From NCBI GenBank assembly GCA_963969595.1, contig OZ018409.1:32997282-33061281 (forward strand): a stretch of 64,000 bases of DNA, given 5' to 3'. The notes beneath the pieces are model-generated. The model ran no database searches and was not told where the DNA came from. It saw nothing but the letters and a program-made list of their open reading frames with translations. Numbering within the stretch: position 1 is the first letter of the stretch; each line of letters starts with the position of its first letter. The DNA comes from Neckera pumila. Lineage: Eukaryota > Streptophyta > Bryopsida > Hypnales > Neckeraceae. Shown in pieces: positions 48,201-59,814 of the stretch. The translations under genes were made by a program, and so were the position numbers.

Positions 48201-49036
48201 GGTTCCTGCCTGATGGCGTCTGCAACATATTTGTGGGAGGGCAGATGAGTTGGTTTTGGGTATATTGCAGACCACTATATTCAGATTCCCTTGCAATAAC
48301 GCAGAGGTGGTGGTGTGGTTGGTGTCGAAGCCCAAGAAAAGCTGTGAGGACCAGCAGAACGAGGGATGAAAAAAGCGCTCTACTGTTACTTTTAATTCAC
48401 TATGTGACCAAACTATATATCTTTCCTGTGCCTAGTGGCTTGGGTGCGTGTTTGTTGAAAAATACTCTGGCCATTACGCATACTTTGCATTTGCTCTCTG
48501 TTGTATCGAAATGAATCATATCCTCGGTAGTTTCTCCTTTGTAGCGCGTCACCTATCTGACCTCCAGTTATGCGTCAAAAATGTAGTAGCTTCAGTGACG
48601 ATTTCAAGGTTTATTATCGTACAGTTTTTTTCCTAGGCAGAATAGCTTGGTTCTTATACACTGTAGCCATTCCGTCTACTACTCGTTTTCTCTCTCCTTT
48701 CATCCCTATTCTATTCACTTGATTTTGAGGTTGCCCTGTCAGATCTAGCTAGCGGGAGTGATTGTAAATGATGTTAGTGCTTGATTTTGAGGTTCACGCC
48801 TTAAACACGCGTATGCTGATTCACTCGGGTGTGGCGTTTCAGTGAACGGTATCTCTTTTCCGATTGATTTAATTCTCAGTACCCTTCTCTGTGATTTAGT
48901 CGGTCTAACTGTATGTTTTGTCTTTTTATTCATTTTTTTGTGCCCTGATTTCATTTTTGTATAAATGGCTGCTCTATTCCATTGAAAGTCTTGTGCCAGG
49001 TTTGATATCAGTGTATATTGTCGCAATCTTGTGAAG
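48201..49036 (+). other. Probable 3' UTR and flank of the deubiquitinase gene
   Basis: The stop TGA is followed by T-rich sequence of intermediate GC without a recognised gene, consistent with a 3' UTR of up to several hundred bases. I see no canonical AATAAA close by, but plant poly(A) signals are loose. The 93-aa minus-strand frame at 48745-49026 has no recognisable motif and I treat it as chance. Confidence 0.4.
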
Positions 49037-49194
49037 TGTACTTACCCAGCGGTTAGGGTACGAGGTCCTTAAATCGAGTGGGTTCTAAATGCATCCCCTA
49101 TGTAAGATTCCTGATATGCTCCTTGAAATATCTATTATTGTCATTGAGGTGGTGAGTAGGTTTAAATGAATGATTTATAGACCTCCTACCTTAC
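49037..49194 (+). mobile_element. SINE-like element with tRNA-type promoter, copy 1
   Basis: The head reads TACCCAGCGGTTAGGGTAC, close to a pol III A box, followed about 35 bp later by GTGGGTTCTAAATGCATCCC, close to a B box. The stretch then continues into a body ending CCTCCTACCTTAC. The body and, more weakly, the head align with 53470-53626, so this is a dispersed family and no tRNA gene (it cannot fold as a full cloverleaf). A tRNA-derived SINE is the best explanation. No target duplication was assigned. Confidence 0.6.
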
Positions 49195-50600
49195 ATGTCA
49201 GTAGTAAAAATTTAATTTGATGATAATACTCCCTGTTTATACCAAGAATCTTCAATGTTATCTGTATCACAAGGGTCAATGATAGAAAGTGCTTTCCCTG
49301 AGCTTGAAGCCTAAGAATAAATTTCAAATACACTTACTGTTTTTTGTTGTTTGTAATGACTTTTTTAGTCTTCACCATAAATGTCATAAAATCACAAATA
49401 CCCACCAAAACTAATGAGATCTTCATTGCAAATGCCATACAAACTATAAATTTCTAATTGATTGTTTGAAAGGGAGTAGGTCCTTAAATAAATAGTGGTA
49501 TTTCCAAATCATTGAGCTAAGTTTATAGCCATGTTATTTATTTTTTTGCTTAATACAAGGGTTGCATTTCAAAACTATAAAATTTCCACGTAAGTAATTT
49601 TTTGAACTTTTGGATTTGTATTCTTAAAGTTGATTTTGACCTTTCAGAATTGCTAAAAGTAAGTAGATTTTAGCAAAGTAAAGTTTAAAGCCTATGATTA
49701 TATTTCTTAAATATATATTGATATGGAAATTTTACATTATGATGTTCCAACATTCATCTATGGTGAAAACTTTAGATTGTTTCATGTGTGTTTTGTAGTT
49801 GGAATGACTTTTTTTTTGTCATTTTTTCAAAAACTAAGATAATTTCAATTTTCGTATACATCTGATCTCACATTTTTCTCTTATAAAAGATATGATTTCA
49901 TCATTGAAAAATAAAGACAATTTTTGTATTCATATAACACACATGCAAAATGGAAGATACAAAGTGATATATGAGGTTTGACTACATGGAAAAATTTAGA
50001 AACCACAATACACCAAGATAAAGATATTAAAATCATGCAAATAGCATTTCACATTGGATTCTAAATTGAACCAACTTAGGATTCATCTAATACATAGTAT
50101 AAATAAATGAGCAATTATATTCTTGAAGTAAGAAAAGAGTTGGTACCAGTCACTTGTACCATGGCCTTGATGTAGGTGGTAGGATCATTCAAAAAATATA
50201 TATAGACCAATGAAGGAAGAGACTGTGCAACTAAAGTGTCCACAAACTTGTGAGAATTCCAAAGAATAATAAAGTCCCAATGGCTTGGTAGCTGGCAATG
50301 ACTACATTAGTATTGTTGTTATAGAAAATACATTCTCAATGTCTTGAATCTTCTACAATAGTCTATTCATTTTTACCATAAAAAGTCAAGCATTAGAATT
50401 AGAATCTTCTACAATAGTCTATTCATTTTTACCATTGAAAGTCAAGCATTGGGATTGGAAAGGCAACAAAAAATTCCAATTGAAGCAAATTGACAACCAT
50501 TGTTATTTGGATTTCAATGTTTTCATTTGCAACTATTAATCTTGAGGTAGTGTACTACACTTCAAATTGGAAAAGTTTGATGGTAAAGAATGAACTTTTG
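49195..50600. other. AT-rich intergenic region with one small tandem duplication
   Basis: No gene is seen. A 56-bp segment starting GAATCTTCTACAATAGTCTA at 50346 is repeated directly at 50402 with a few differences, a recent small tandem duplication. The rest is AT-rich, chance-frame sequence. Confidence 0.55.
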
Positions 50601-51060
50601 TTGCATATGTGATTTCACTTGAAAGAAGCACAAATTTGCTTGATGGTTGAGAAGTCTCATAGCATTCTTGGATCCGCCAATCTAAAGAGGAATCCACCTT
50701 CATAAATTCACCAAACCGTAAACAATAAAATATCCTTAGGTTCTATTGTCCACAAATCCAATGGACAATTTCCACATACTACTTCCACATACTACTACCA
50801 AGATGTTAAAACCATAAACATCCGATTCTTTTGTGGCTTTGTTTGTGTATGGCACATTGGGAGCTATGTAGCCAAATGTATTAAAATCAAGTTGGTAACA
50901 ATCCAACTTATGATGATCCATCAAACGAGCAAGTCCAAAGTCTCCAACATTGGCTTTGAAATCTGCATCCAACAACACATTACTAAACTTGATGTTTCAA
51001 TGCAAGATACAAGTCAAGCATTGCAATCTTGCAAGTATTCTAGAGTTACACCCCTCCCCC
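50600..51060 (-). pseudogene. Broken lectin-type receptor-like kinase fragment
   Basis: The minus-strand frame from about 51000 to 50736 reads as the catalytic-loop to subdomain IX part of a plant receptor-like kinase: IK.SNVLLDADF, then GDFGLARLMDH (DFG motif intact), then an activation segment with FGYIAPN in place of the usual GYxAPE, then KATKESDVYGF. In the catalytic loop the usual HRD-type triplet reads His-stop-Asn (H-TGA-N), a fatal lesion. Nothing upstream restores a kinase N-lobe, lectin or membrane segment, and downstream sequence is only faintly kinase-like. L-type lectin receptor kinases fit best (GDFGLARL.DH). It is a decayed partial copy. Confidence 0.75.
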
Positions 51061-51143
51061 CGTTAAGTATAGAATGCCGCATTTTGGTAACAATATTTGC
51101 TTGGATTCTAATGTATTGATGTGCTTCACAACCGCCAAAACAC

Positions 51144-51406
51144 CACTGGGAACTTCTGCCACTTTATGCCGGACCTAAAGGGGGGCCTAATGTGCATCTC
51201 TGATTCGGGCTGAGGTTCGGAAGACCGCAGGAACCTAAGTTCCGCGCACTTTTAGCGTCAATTGAGGCCTAATGCGTACAAAAATGGGCCAAAAGGGGGA
51301 GCAAAAGTTTCGCACCCCCCACCTCGGATTTGTACAAAAATGGGCCAAAAGGGGGGCCTAACTCTTCACGAGTTAGCCCAGCATAAAGTCTTCAAAGTTC
51401 CCAGTG
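51144..51406. mobile_element. 263-bp MITE with CACTG ends and 3-bp target duplication
   Basis: The left end CACTGGGAACTT, followed by CTTTATGCCGG, matches the reverse complement of the right end, CACTGGGAACTT followed by CTTTATGCTGG. These are inverted repeats of about 35 bp. CAC directly flanks both sides (51141-51143 and 51407-51409). CACT ends with a 3-bp duplication suggest the CACTA superfamily. The interior is unusually GC-rich and G-run rich, with GTACAAAAATGGGCCAAAAG present twice 56 bp apart (51276 and 51332). It is non-coding. Confidence 0.8.
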
Positions 51407-51409
51407 CAC

Positions 51410-52836
51410 CACCGCCTGGGTCAAGCATGGATTCAACAATTCAAACGTTTTCCGCAAACGATTGAATCATCTTAACCAGATTGCTAATAAAGAGGTCAGA
51501 TAACCATGTCAAAACACATTTCATGAAGAGACCTGCTTTAACCTATTTGGATGGAGCTTTTTTTTCCCGTATAATTTTTTAAAATCAGAAGTCTTTCAAC
51601 GTTCTCAAAGAGACTCGTATGGGAAGGAGTGCCTGTACGCCTGATTTGACTGCTAAATGGCTCCCATTCCACCACACATATCTTAAGAAATTTCCGTGAA
51701 TTCCAGTGTCCGAGATGAGCTACTGAAACCAATCCAAGCAGTGAAAATTCTCCTTATACATGCAATGCGAGTCATTGCCACAAAGGTTGGGGTAGCTAGG
51801 CTTCGACATTCATAGTGAATGTTTCTGGCAACCCGTATCAAGCTATTGTTGGTCTCCTTGTAGTGATTCGGATTATAATCAGTGTCAAAATAGACTGCAA
51901 AGATTGGAGGAGTCCATCCATCCATCCACCGAACTTTCTCAATTGGGAAAAAAATATCGTGCAGGGTAGTACGCCATGGGTATTAAGTTATTGGTAGCGG
52001 CAAACGCGAATCCGCTCCCACCCAAGCGGTTGTTCCTGTCCTCCCAAGGCAAGCCGTGCGTAGTGAAGGTGAAGGAGAACCGAGGTGCTGAAGGAAAGCC
52101 ACTCGATCTCCCAGTTGCTCCATTCTGAACGCGGACCGTTTTCCTGTAAAACAGCGCTCCACAAAACCCTCGGGAAGCTAGCTAGCGAGCGAGCTTCCTG
52201 GCACCTAGCCTGCGTTGATGATGTAGGAAAGATTGTCGGGATCGTACGCAACACTGAAGAAATCGTCTTGATACGAGAAGTTGGGAAATTAAAGCTTGTG
52301 ATTTACGTGTCTGCAGTTGCGCGCAATTGGGAGATGGATCACAAACAGAACAGTCCTTGTGGACAACATTGAATCAGTCACTGGATGCAATTGTGGTGAC
52401 GCAATTTTGAGATGCCTTCCTAGCAATCCTAGGTGCCTCCACTCCTACCACAGTATGTAGTAGGGAGATTAGCTCTGGTTTCCGGATCGCCGTTATTTCC
52501 TGGTGTCCAGTCTTGCCAACAGGGAATCGATGTACCACTGGTTTTCTCTCTTTGCCACTCCAATTGATTTCCCTGTTTCCACCCGTTCATAGCGCATGCA
52601 GATGCTCACAAGTGGGAAATGAACTTCTGATATTCCCGTAGAAATTCAATTCAAGCGCAAACTCATCATGTGCACGCTCCACTCATCCCAAATGGCAGGT
52701 TGGTCGATCTCTTGGCAGCTCAAATAGCACAAATAGCTCCAGGAGCTGTCGTTCCTGCATACGAAGTGGAAATTTCAAGATCCTCCTGAGTGCTCAACTG
52801 GTGGATATAATTATCCTCCTATACGATAGTACCTAC
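51410..52836. other. Moderately GC-rich region of unknown content
   Basis: Base composition here, especially 51.95-52.75 kb, is less AT-rich than the surrounding desert, as in a former gene or transposon. Overlapping short frames on both strands (for example 52085-52372 plus, 51988-52254 minus) have no motif I recognise and cannot be joined. It may be relict coding or leader sequence of a lost gene; I cannot tell. Confidence 0.3.
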
Positions 52837-53146
52837 CAAAAGGGCTTTTTTTTCGGCTTTTTGATGCCAGATTGCACCAGAAAAAATAATCTGGCTAAAA
52901 AACGGTAAAAAAAAATGATGGCAAAAAATTTGGATGAAATCGCCAACAAAAATTCAAAGTAAAAAAAAAACTAGATGGAATCGCCAGATTGTGGATGAAA
53001 ACCAAATTATAGACATGTGATATATATATATATATATTTATATTCTATCTGATATGGATGAATGTTGAAATTTGAAGCACCACTACAAAATTTTATATCG
53101 CCACTATGGCACTTCTTAAAAAATGAATGAAAAAAAAAGCCCTGGT
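52837..53146. mobile_element. hAT-like MITE, younger copy
   Basis: The left end reads ACCAAAAGGGCTTTTTTTTC. The right end, reverse complemented, reads ACCAGGGCTTTTTTTTTC. A TACCTAC direct repeat lies at the left (52830-52836) and just beyond the right end (53149-53155), compatible with a 7-8 bp target duplication of hAT type, though the exact boundary is ambiguous. The body contains GATGGAATCGCCAGATTGTG and the related GATGAAATCGCC, plus a (TA)n run near 53022-53037. A diverged relative is at 31971-32245. Confidence 0.7.
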
Positions 53147-53469
53147 ACTACCTACTGTAGCAAGCTCTTCAATTAGGTGGAGTTGTGGACCTCTTTCTCC
53201 AACCCAAATCTTTTCCCAGAGGCCAAGAGCATCCGAGAATTAATATGCAAGCCCACGTTGTGCGAATGAGACGGCAACTTAGACGATACTGCACATGCAA
53301 TTGAATTAAGGGTACGACAGCATGCAAGCAACATGGGAACTGAATCAGGTAGGACACGTAGGTCGAATTGATTACTTCATAATTAATTACTGAAGAGCTA
53401 CTTGTATCATCATCAAAACATCACACAGGTATGCACACCGTAACTACCAATACTCTACCCAAATCTTTC

Positions 53470-53640
53470 AAACACGTCACTGACTAAGGTAACTACACCT
53501 AAAACCAACCGTGTTCTAATTGCGACCCCTATCTAGGAAGGACTGACATGTTGCTTGAAGTATGTTCTACAGTCAATGATGAGTTAGGTAGGCTTAAATG
53601 GTCGCTTTAAGAGCATACTACCTTACTTCCAGGAGATAGA
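53470..53640 (+). mobile_element. SINE-like element, copy 2
   Basis: This aligns with 49037-49194: GTGTTCTAATTGCGACCCCT against GGGTTCTAAATGCATCCCCT, then TGCTTGAAGTAT against TCCTTGAAATAT, then GTAGGCTTAAATG against GTAGGTTTAAATG, and a shared CTACCTTAC end. The A-box part is more eroded. Presence of two copies 4.4 kb apart supports a dispersed short retroelement family. Confidence 0.55.
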
Positions 53641-53824
53641 TTCAAGTGTCTCCTCTTTAATTATTTTCCGTGGGATTCATTTCCGCATATAAATGTGGGA
53701 GAGACTGTGTGGGAGATTGTACGTCTTTTCCATCAAGAATGAGGATGAAACCACTTACCGTATAAGGCCTCAAAGTTTTTTTTGTATCAAATAAAAACCC
53801 TGTCAAGACCCGCTCGTAGTCTTG

Positions 53825-53880
53825 ATGCGTAAACCCATGCGTAAACCCATGCGTAAACCCATGCGTAAATGCGTAAATTT
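53825..53880. repeat. 12-bp minisatellite
   Basis: ATGCGTAAACCC is repeated three times in tandem (53825-53860), followed by two shortened variants, ATGCGTAA and ATGCGTAAATTT. It is preceded by a GATGCGTAAACCC start. There is no gene context. Confidence 0.85.
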
Positions 53881-56800
53881 ATATTTCATAACACATTTGT
53901 ATTTTGTCTAAACCCCTTGGGCTTTTAGAGGTTAAGAAGAGGAAATAGCCTTGTCTCAATTTTGAAATGAACGGACTTCATTTGTTCAATGTGCCAAAAA
54001 TAAACACATTGCATCCTCATGATCATTGGGTATAATTACCATTAAGCATTCCAAAGTCCAAGTTTAGAATTACAAATAGAATGTTTTATGATGATGTTTT
54101 GTCTAATTGACTTTTCAATCATTCATCTAAAGTAATGCTTGAAATCAACAGAGTCCTTGAGATGTACATAAATCTATATTTGACAAGGAAAAGGAACATC
54201 ATTGGGTGAATGCAAGAAACACCTGTACTATTTGTTGCGTTTTCACAATACTCATGCTTTTTTTTCTGGAGAACTTTAAAATTAGAAAAAAAAAATTAAT
54301 TTAAAAAAAAATATGGCCAATGTATATACCTTTAAGATGAAGAAACCCAGGGAAGGAAAAGCATAGAAAAAATCTCTAATTGGGAGAACTAAAAAAGTGC
54401 CAAATCTCAAGAAAATAGACATTTTGATGCTTTAATTAGTTAAAAATAGGAAAATGAATTAAGTAAATAAAATTCATTTAACTTGTAATAACTCTATGGA
54501 GATCGTTATTTACCAAAAGAACCACCAAAAGAATATTTTAACATTTTATGTATTCTAAAATGTAAAAAAAAGAATCTCTTTTTGTGGACTTCCACACAAT
54601 ACAAAATTAACTACTTTTACAATTCCTTCCTTATATAGCTACAAGTCTACTAGAAGATCATTCATTCCAAATTTGAGCTCCAAATTTTATTTTTTGGGTA
54701 CTAAATAGTACTAAAACCTCCAATTTGGAATATGTGACATGAAATCGGGGGCTGTTTTTATATAGTAAAACATTACCAAAAATTGTCAAAAAATTGCCAT
54801 GAAATTTTTTTTGAAAATTGCCAAAAAGAATTAGGCAAGGTATATAATGGTCATGAGCACCTATCCTATAAATTTTAAGTCATTTGGATCCAACACGCAA
54901 AAGTTATGCCTAAATTACTATGTCAGCATGCAAGGTGTGACGCAAAATAGTACAAGAGTTTCTTGCATTTACCCCATTGGATATTGGCATGATCTGAGAA
55001 TAGTTGCGCTATGAACAGATGCAAATTGTCCAATTTTTGGAAAAAAAAATTTCACAAGATTTATTCTATAGCCCATTGTGTAGGTTTGTATTTGTATTTG
55101 GGTCAATAATTCACTAAATCATAGGTGATTAATTATATAGGGGAACATTCAAATATCAAAACATGATTGCATATTAAAACATGATTATATAGCTAAATTG
55201 AGGATGTAATACTTCCAAAAGATGATTGGCATAGCCTATACAATGGATTCTTTTGGATTTCTCTGCGACTAGTTTGGAGATTCTGTACTTTTTCCCTGCA
55301 AGTTTCTATGTTTCCCTGTGTTCTAATGTCACCATAGAGGGATCTTCAAATAATTCCTATACATGAGAAAATTGTGAATTTTCTTTGAAGAGAGATTTTC
55401 ATAAATTCTCTCCAAATCCCTTGTGTACAATTCAAATTGATAGACTTTGTATACATCTTAAATTTCAATGTTGTTTCCTCCTAATATTTGGTAGAGTTTA
55501 TAAGATGCAATTGTCCTATATCAATTGTCAAGGGTACTATGAGGTTGGACATATAAGACTAGTAGGTTGTCAATCCACATGATTATATGAAGTTATAAAA
55601 TGTTAGAACAAATGAAATCTATGTATAACTAATATCGTGAACTCTTGAAATCTAAGAAAGGTCTAGATCAAAAATTTTGTAATGTACAAATCAATGAAAT
55701 TGAAATTGAAAATATACATGTTAGTTATATTTGAGACTCCAAAATTTACAACTAGTATTGATTGTGCTCACTAAAATTTACATTAAAGTTAGATTTTAGA
55801 GGCATAAATCTACATTCTAGAATATTTAATTTCAAAAATTGAGTTGATTTGGGGGTGGGAACATCTTCTAATAACACTGAAAAATGCACAAATTTCCTTG
55901 TCTCACATTTCCTTGTGAACATGAATTTGTTATACTTTTGTGTTTCTTTGGAGGGAATTTTTTGTACAATACCCGCAGGGAATTCCAAACAAGTCTGTTG
56001 TGCTATAATCAATTGCACATTTTGTTACATACTTAATTACTTCCATCCCTAAATCCACTCATTGTCCTTATGTCCAACAAAGAATAATTGTCATTCTTCA
56101 AGGAATGAAGTGCAAGTCAAAGGGAATGAATGGTACACTTGGAAATGAAGGTCACTTTCAAGTGCCATGAGGTTACTATTTCCATCAATGTTTTATCAAT
56201 AGTTCAACACACACTTGTATGTACATTCCATCCTCCTTTTATGAAACAATGATAAGGTGTTTTTAGATACAATGCCGCATAAACAATGTACTACAGTCCC
56301 TTTCACGCAATGATGCCACAGTTAACTACTTTTGGACTTTCCAAGAGTCTGGAGAAAAAACATCAGGTAATAATCACTAGTAGATTGTGTAAAACATCTA
56401 AAGATCTATACAAACATCTACAGATCTCTAGATGTTAGTTAAATGTGTTCAGATTTCAGAATTTGTTTAGATTCAGTTGAAAGTCCAGAAGTAGTTAAAT
56501 GTGGCATAATGTATAATTGTATATGGGTAGTTACAAGAAACACTTGCCGATTTTGGCTCCACAATGGCCATAGTACTTGAACGTTGTGACTTTTTAAATA
56601 ATAATTTTTTAAATAAAATAAAATATGGATAATTTATAAAGCATTCAAATAAGTATATGTGTAAAAATTCAAACCTAGAAAAATTTATCTCTAAAAGTTA
56701 TGCACACTCAGAGTGATGGAAAATGCAAAAAATAGACACTTTGAGATTTGATTTTTTAGAAAATAGTAAAAGAATTGTATTTTTTGCATGTGCGCAAAGG

Positions 56801-57525
56801 CAGTATACTTTGAGCACATGTGGAAGGTGGAACCTTTCCTATTTAAGAAAATCTCTCGTGAACTTGTGTAACTTTAGTTGAACTCTTTGTATCTCAATTT
56901 TACCTTCAAATTTATATTTTTTGGATCAAAAATACTACCTGCCCCTCCAAAAAAAATAAAAAAATGGCCAAGGAAGACATCCAATTGGATGCAATTTTAA
57001 AATTTTAAAATAATTTGAAAAAATTTGAAAAAATTACTTAATATTTGAAGCTAATACATGCACCTTTCTTTCAAATTTTATAGAGAATGAACATACAAAA
57101 CAAAAGTTATGAGCAAAAAACTATATGTTGAAGGCCAAGGGGACAAAAAAAAAAGACAAGTGTTTCTTGCAATAGACAGTCTTTACTTCTTAGGATAAGG
57201 ATTGAAAAAATGGAAAAAGAAAGATTTTTTAAAATTCAATTGCATACATTTGTGCTAGACCACTAAGATATAGGATTAGAAAATTAAAAAACTTTGCACA
57301 CACAAATTGAAAGGTTATAACATTTTGATTTATTAGAAAAAGTAGGTTTGTGACCATGTCAAAGAAGGTCAACTGGTCAATATACTTGAACTCCTCCTTG
57401 AGTGAACTCTCTTACCACCAATGGTTAATTATTTTTCATGGTTGCATCCTATATGATGTTAGTGAATACCTACCAAATTTTAGAAGTAGAGGAGTTTTGC
57501 ACATACTACCTAACGTTATGTAGAC
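53881..57525. other. AT-rich intergenic region, no gene seen
   Basis: No convincing coding frame and no RNA gene were recognised. Short A/T runs are common (for example 54283-54312). Two stretches near 54780-54960 and 56940-57170 share loosely similar phrases (AAAATTGCCAAAAA, TTATG.GCA, TTTCTTGCA), hinting at old repeat copies, but I could not define ends. Confidence 0.45.
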
Positions 57526-57529
57526 TATC

Positions 57530-57712
57530 CAAAAAAGATCTAATCATGGTAGCAGAACTTCTAATCTAGCCACTTATGGAAAAATAAATATGTTCCCACC
57601 ATGGGGGGGACATTTTCACAACTTATGTCAAAGTTTTGTAAACACTCAACGAAATTGACTTTGTAGAAAACTACCCAAGTTGAATAGTCACTTGGTCCTT
57701 TAGGGATTAAAC
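57530..57712. repeat. Transposon remnant with a lone piggyBac-like end
   Basis: The right end, read on the minus strand from 57710, is TTAATCCCTAAAGGACCAAG, closely resembling the right terminus of the complete element at 32685-33609. The adjoining 57590-57680 stretch resembles 34490-34565. No matching left end was found within the preceding kilobases, so this is a solo or truncated terminus. Confidence 0.5.
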
Positions 57713-58189
57713 TTTAAGAACAAAAATTAACTACTTTATTATGTGTTTCAACAAGACAAAAACACCTACAATCAATATTTTAAACAGTCATGCATAAATT
57801 GGATTTGAATCAACATTTGAGACTACATTTCTATACAGAAATAAGAAATTCATGAATTTTTCGAAAAAAATTGGCAATAATTGAATAAATGAGTATATTT
57901 TGAATTTTGACATTCAACTACAAAATGTATTCCAAACTATTTTCAGCATTCATACATGCAAGTTGTACATTTTGAACTACTTGTATCTACATATTTTAAA
58001 GATTGGTTTTGGATGTAGGTTTGGAAATGGGTGCTTATATACTAACTTCATGCTATCCTATTCTTGATACAACCAAGATTGGTTTATAGAATTGGATCCA
58101 ATCTTTAAACCTTTAAATACTCAACTATCTACTACTAAAAGATGAATATTTAGAAAAAGGCACATTAATATTTATTGAGATTATTGTAC

Positions 58190-58520
58190 ATGAAGGTCTG
58201 ATTTGGCACTTGAGTGCTAAAATATTTCTTTTGCATGCAAAGGATTTCAAACAATTAGAACTATTGAAGTCAGTATTTTAACATTTTGGCGTCCAAATTT
58301 TTTTGTGTTCGCCAACTTTTAGGTTTTCTTGTTTTGGGAAACTAGTCTTGCGGGACTCAAGGCATGATGTAGGTCTTCAAAATTATTCAAAAATTTAGAC
58401 AATACAAATGAAAAATTTCTGCAACATTTTGAACATTTCAATTGTAATATTCCAAACATTTGAACATTCCAAAAAATACTTGATTTATGTCTGAATTTGA
58501 CCTTCATATAGGGTATTTTG
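58190..58520. repeat. Dispersed repeat, partner of 38.0-38.4 kb
   Basis: This is the second copy of the repeat at 38041-38370, in the same orientation and similarly diverged, sharing TTTAGGTTTTCTTGTTTTG, ATGATGTAGG and CATTTTGAACATTT blocks. It contains only chance ORFs. Confidence 0.8.
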
Positions 58521-59213
58521 AATTTGAACACAACTAATGAAACCAAGGTCATCAATACTAATTTCACCTCAACTTTGGAATTTAGAAAAAATCCTAAAAT
58601 GGAGTATTTCATTGCAATTTGAACTCAAGCATTTTCTCAATTCTGCTGGTTTCTATGAATGCCATGACAGAATTTCAGTCAAAATATTGATATTCTTCAG
58701 TACGATATGCACCAGTGATAAATTCTCACAGTTTTTGAGCAAAGTTTGTATTCCCCATGCAGTTTCTTCACTTTTTCATCAAAAAGTCACAGTAGTTTTT
58801 AAATTATCACAAAAAAATCTGAAATTTTTGTACCTTGTAGAAAACACTTGATTTCTTACCGGAAAAATAAGTAGAGTTTTCTTTTATCATATATAGTTGT
58901 AGAATGGCAATTACCAGAGTGAATGGCTTTGAAGTTTGTATAAGTCGTCATAGGGTTTCAGGTTAGATTATCTATGGTAAACAGCAAACATTATTGTTTA
59001 TGTTCCAAATAACTTACCTCAGTTGACATCACCAGAGTTTGACGATGAGGTAACTTAGTTGTTGGCTCCAGTTTCTTACTTGCAGACACACTGAATGAGT
59101 GACTTTGATTTAGCAGAAGGAAAACCCTAAACCTATTACACTGGCCTTTGGAAAAAGCAGCAGCGAGAGACTACCAACTTACTGAAACATTCTTGAATTC
59201 AATTCAAAACAGA
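58521..59213. other. Intergenic region before the importin gene
   Basis: No gene is recognised. The 104-aa plus-strand frame at 58537-58851 crosses the edge of the dispersed repeat and has no motif. The right part may be the far end of the importin 3' UTR. Confidence 0.4.
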
Positions 59214-59435
59214 TTACGAGATATGAACAAAATTACATCCACATTTCATACATCCAGCCCCTTCACGATCAGGGGTAAAGATCATATAGTACCTGCACCT
59301 AGCTGTGACGACAACTGATTGAGTAAATACCAGGGGCACAGTTTTTTCTGTCACGAACATCCCCAACAGAACAGTCATTGCTAATGTGATCATCATTAAG
59401 AGTAAGGAGCATGCATGTAGCATACGCATTGTCAT
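59214..59435 (-). CDS. Possible 73-aa small protein with hydrophobic N-terminal segment
   Basis: An ATG frame lies about 380 bp downstream of the importin stop, on the same strand. It has a strongly hydrophobic stretch near residues 8-27 (ACSLLLMMITLAMTVLLGMF), followed by a short tail with a CMKCGC cysteine cluster. It could encode a small secreted or membrane peptide, but it may simply lie in the importin 3' UTR. No homologue is recognised. Confidence 0.2.
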   Translation of the reverse strand: MTMRMLHACSLLLMMITLAMTVLLGMFVTEKTVPLVFTQSVVVTARCRYYMIFTPDREGAGCMKCGCNFVHIS

Positions 59436-59814
59436 GATGACCTATAAATCAAACCCTCAAGCAGACAGTCAAAACTGCTCCTGCCTCTACCTGTGCCAAA
59501 AACGTAGAATTAAAGTCTAAAGCTGGCTGCTGGATTCTTGACCAGAACAAACTAATTACTTAACAAGGTAACTCCCTCAGAGACGAGCGGAGGTTCTTGG
59601 GCGGAGAGAAATTTAAATGACACGAACTGCATATCGAACAGTTCGTGCCTCCTGTGTATGTAAACAGATAGACACCTTTAAAGGTCCATCATCCACTACC
59701 ATGCAAAATGCCCCCACTAAATTCTAAACGAGTGCAATAATGAAACTCAATCAATCATATATAGAACAACAGGAATTTGGTCGACCTCTGATATGAAACC
59801 CACTGAAGAACCTC

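Noticed and set aside
49041..49110. tRNA gene
   Set aside because: A- and B-box-like motifs are present but no cloverleaf or acceptor stem can be formed, and a second dispersed copy fits a SINE better.
53825..53880. CRISPR-like array
   Set aside because: The 12-bp units are contiguous without spacers and the genome is a plant; it is a minisatellite.
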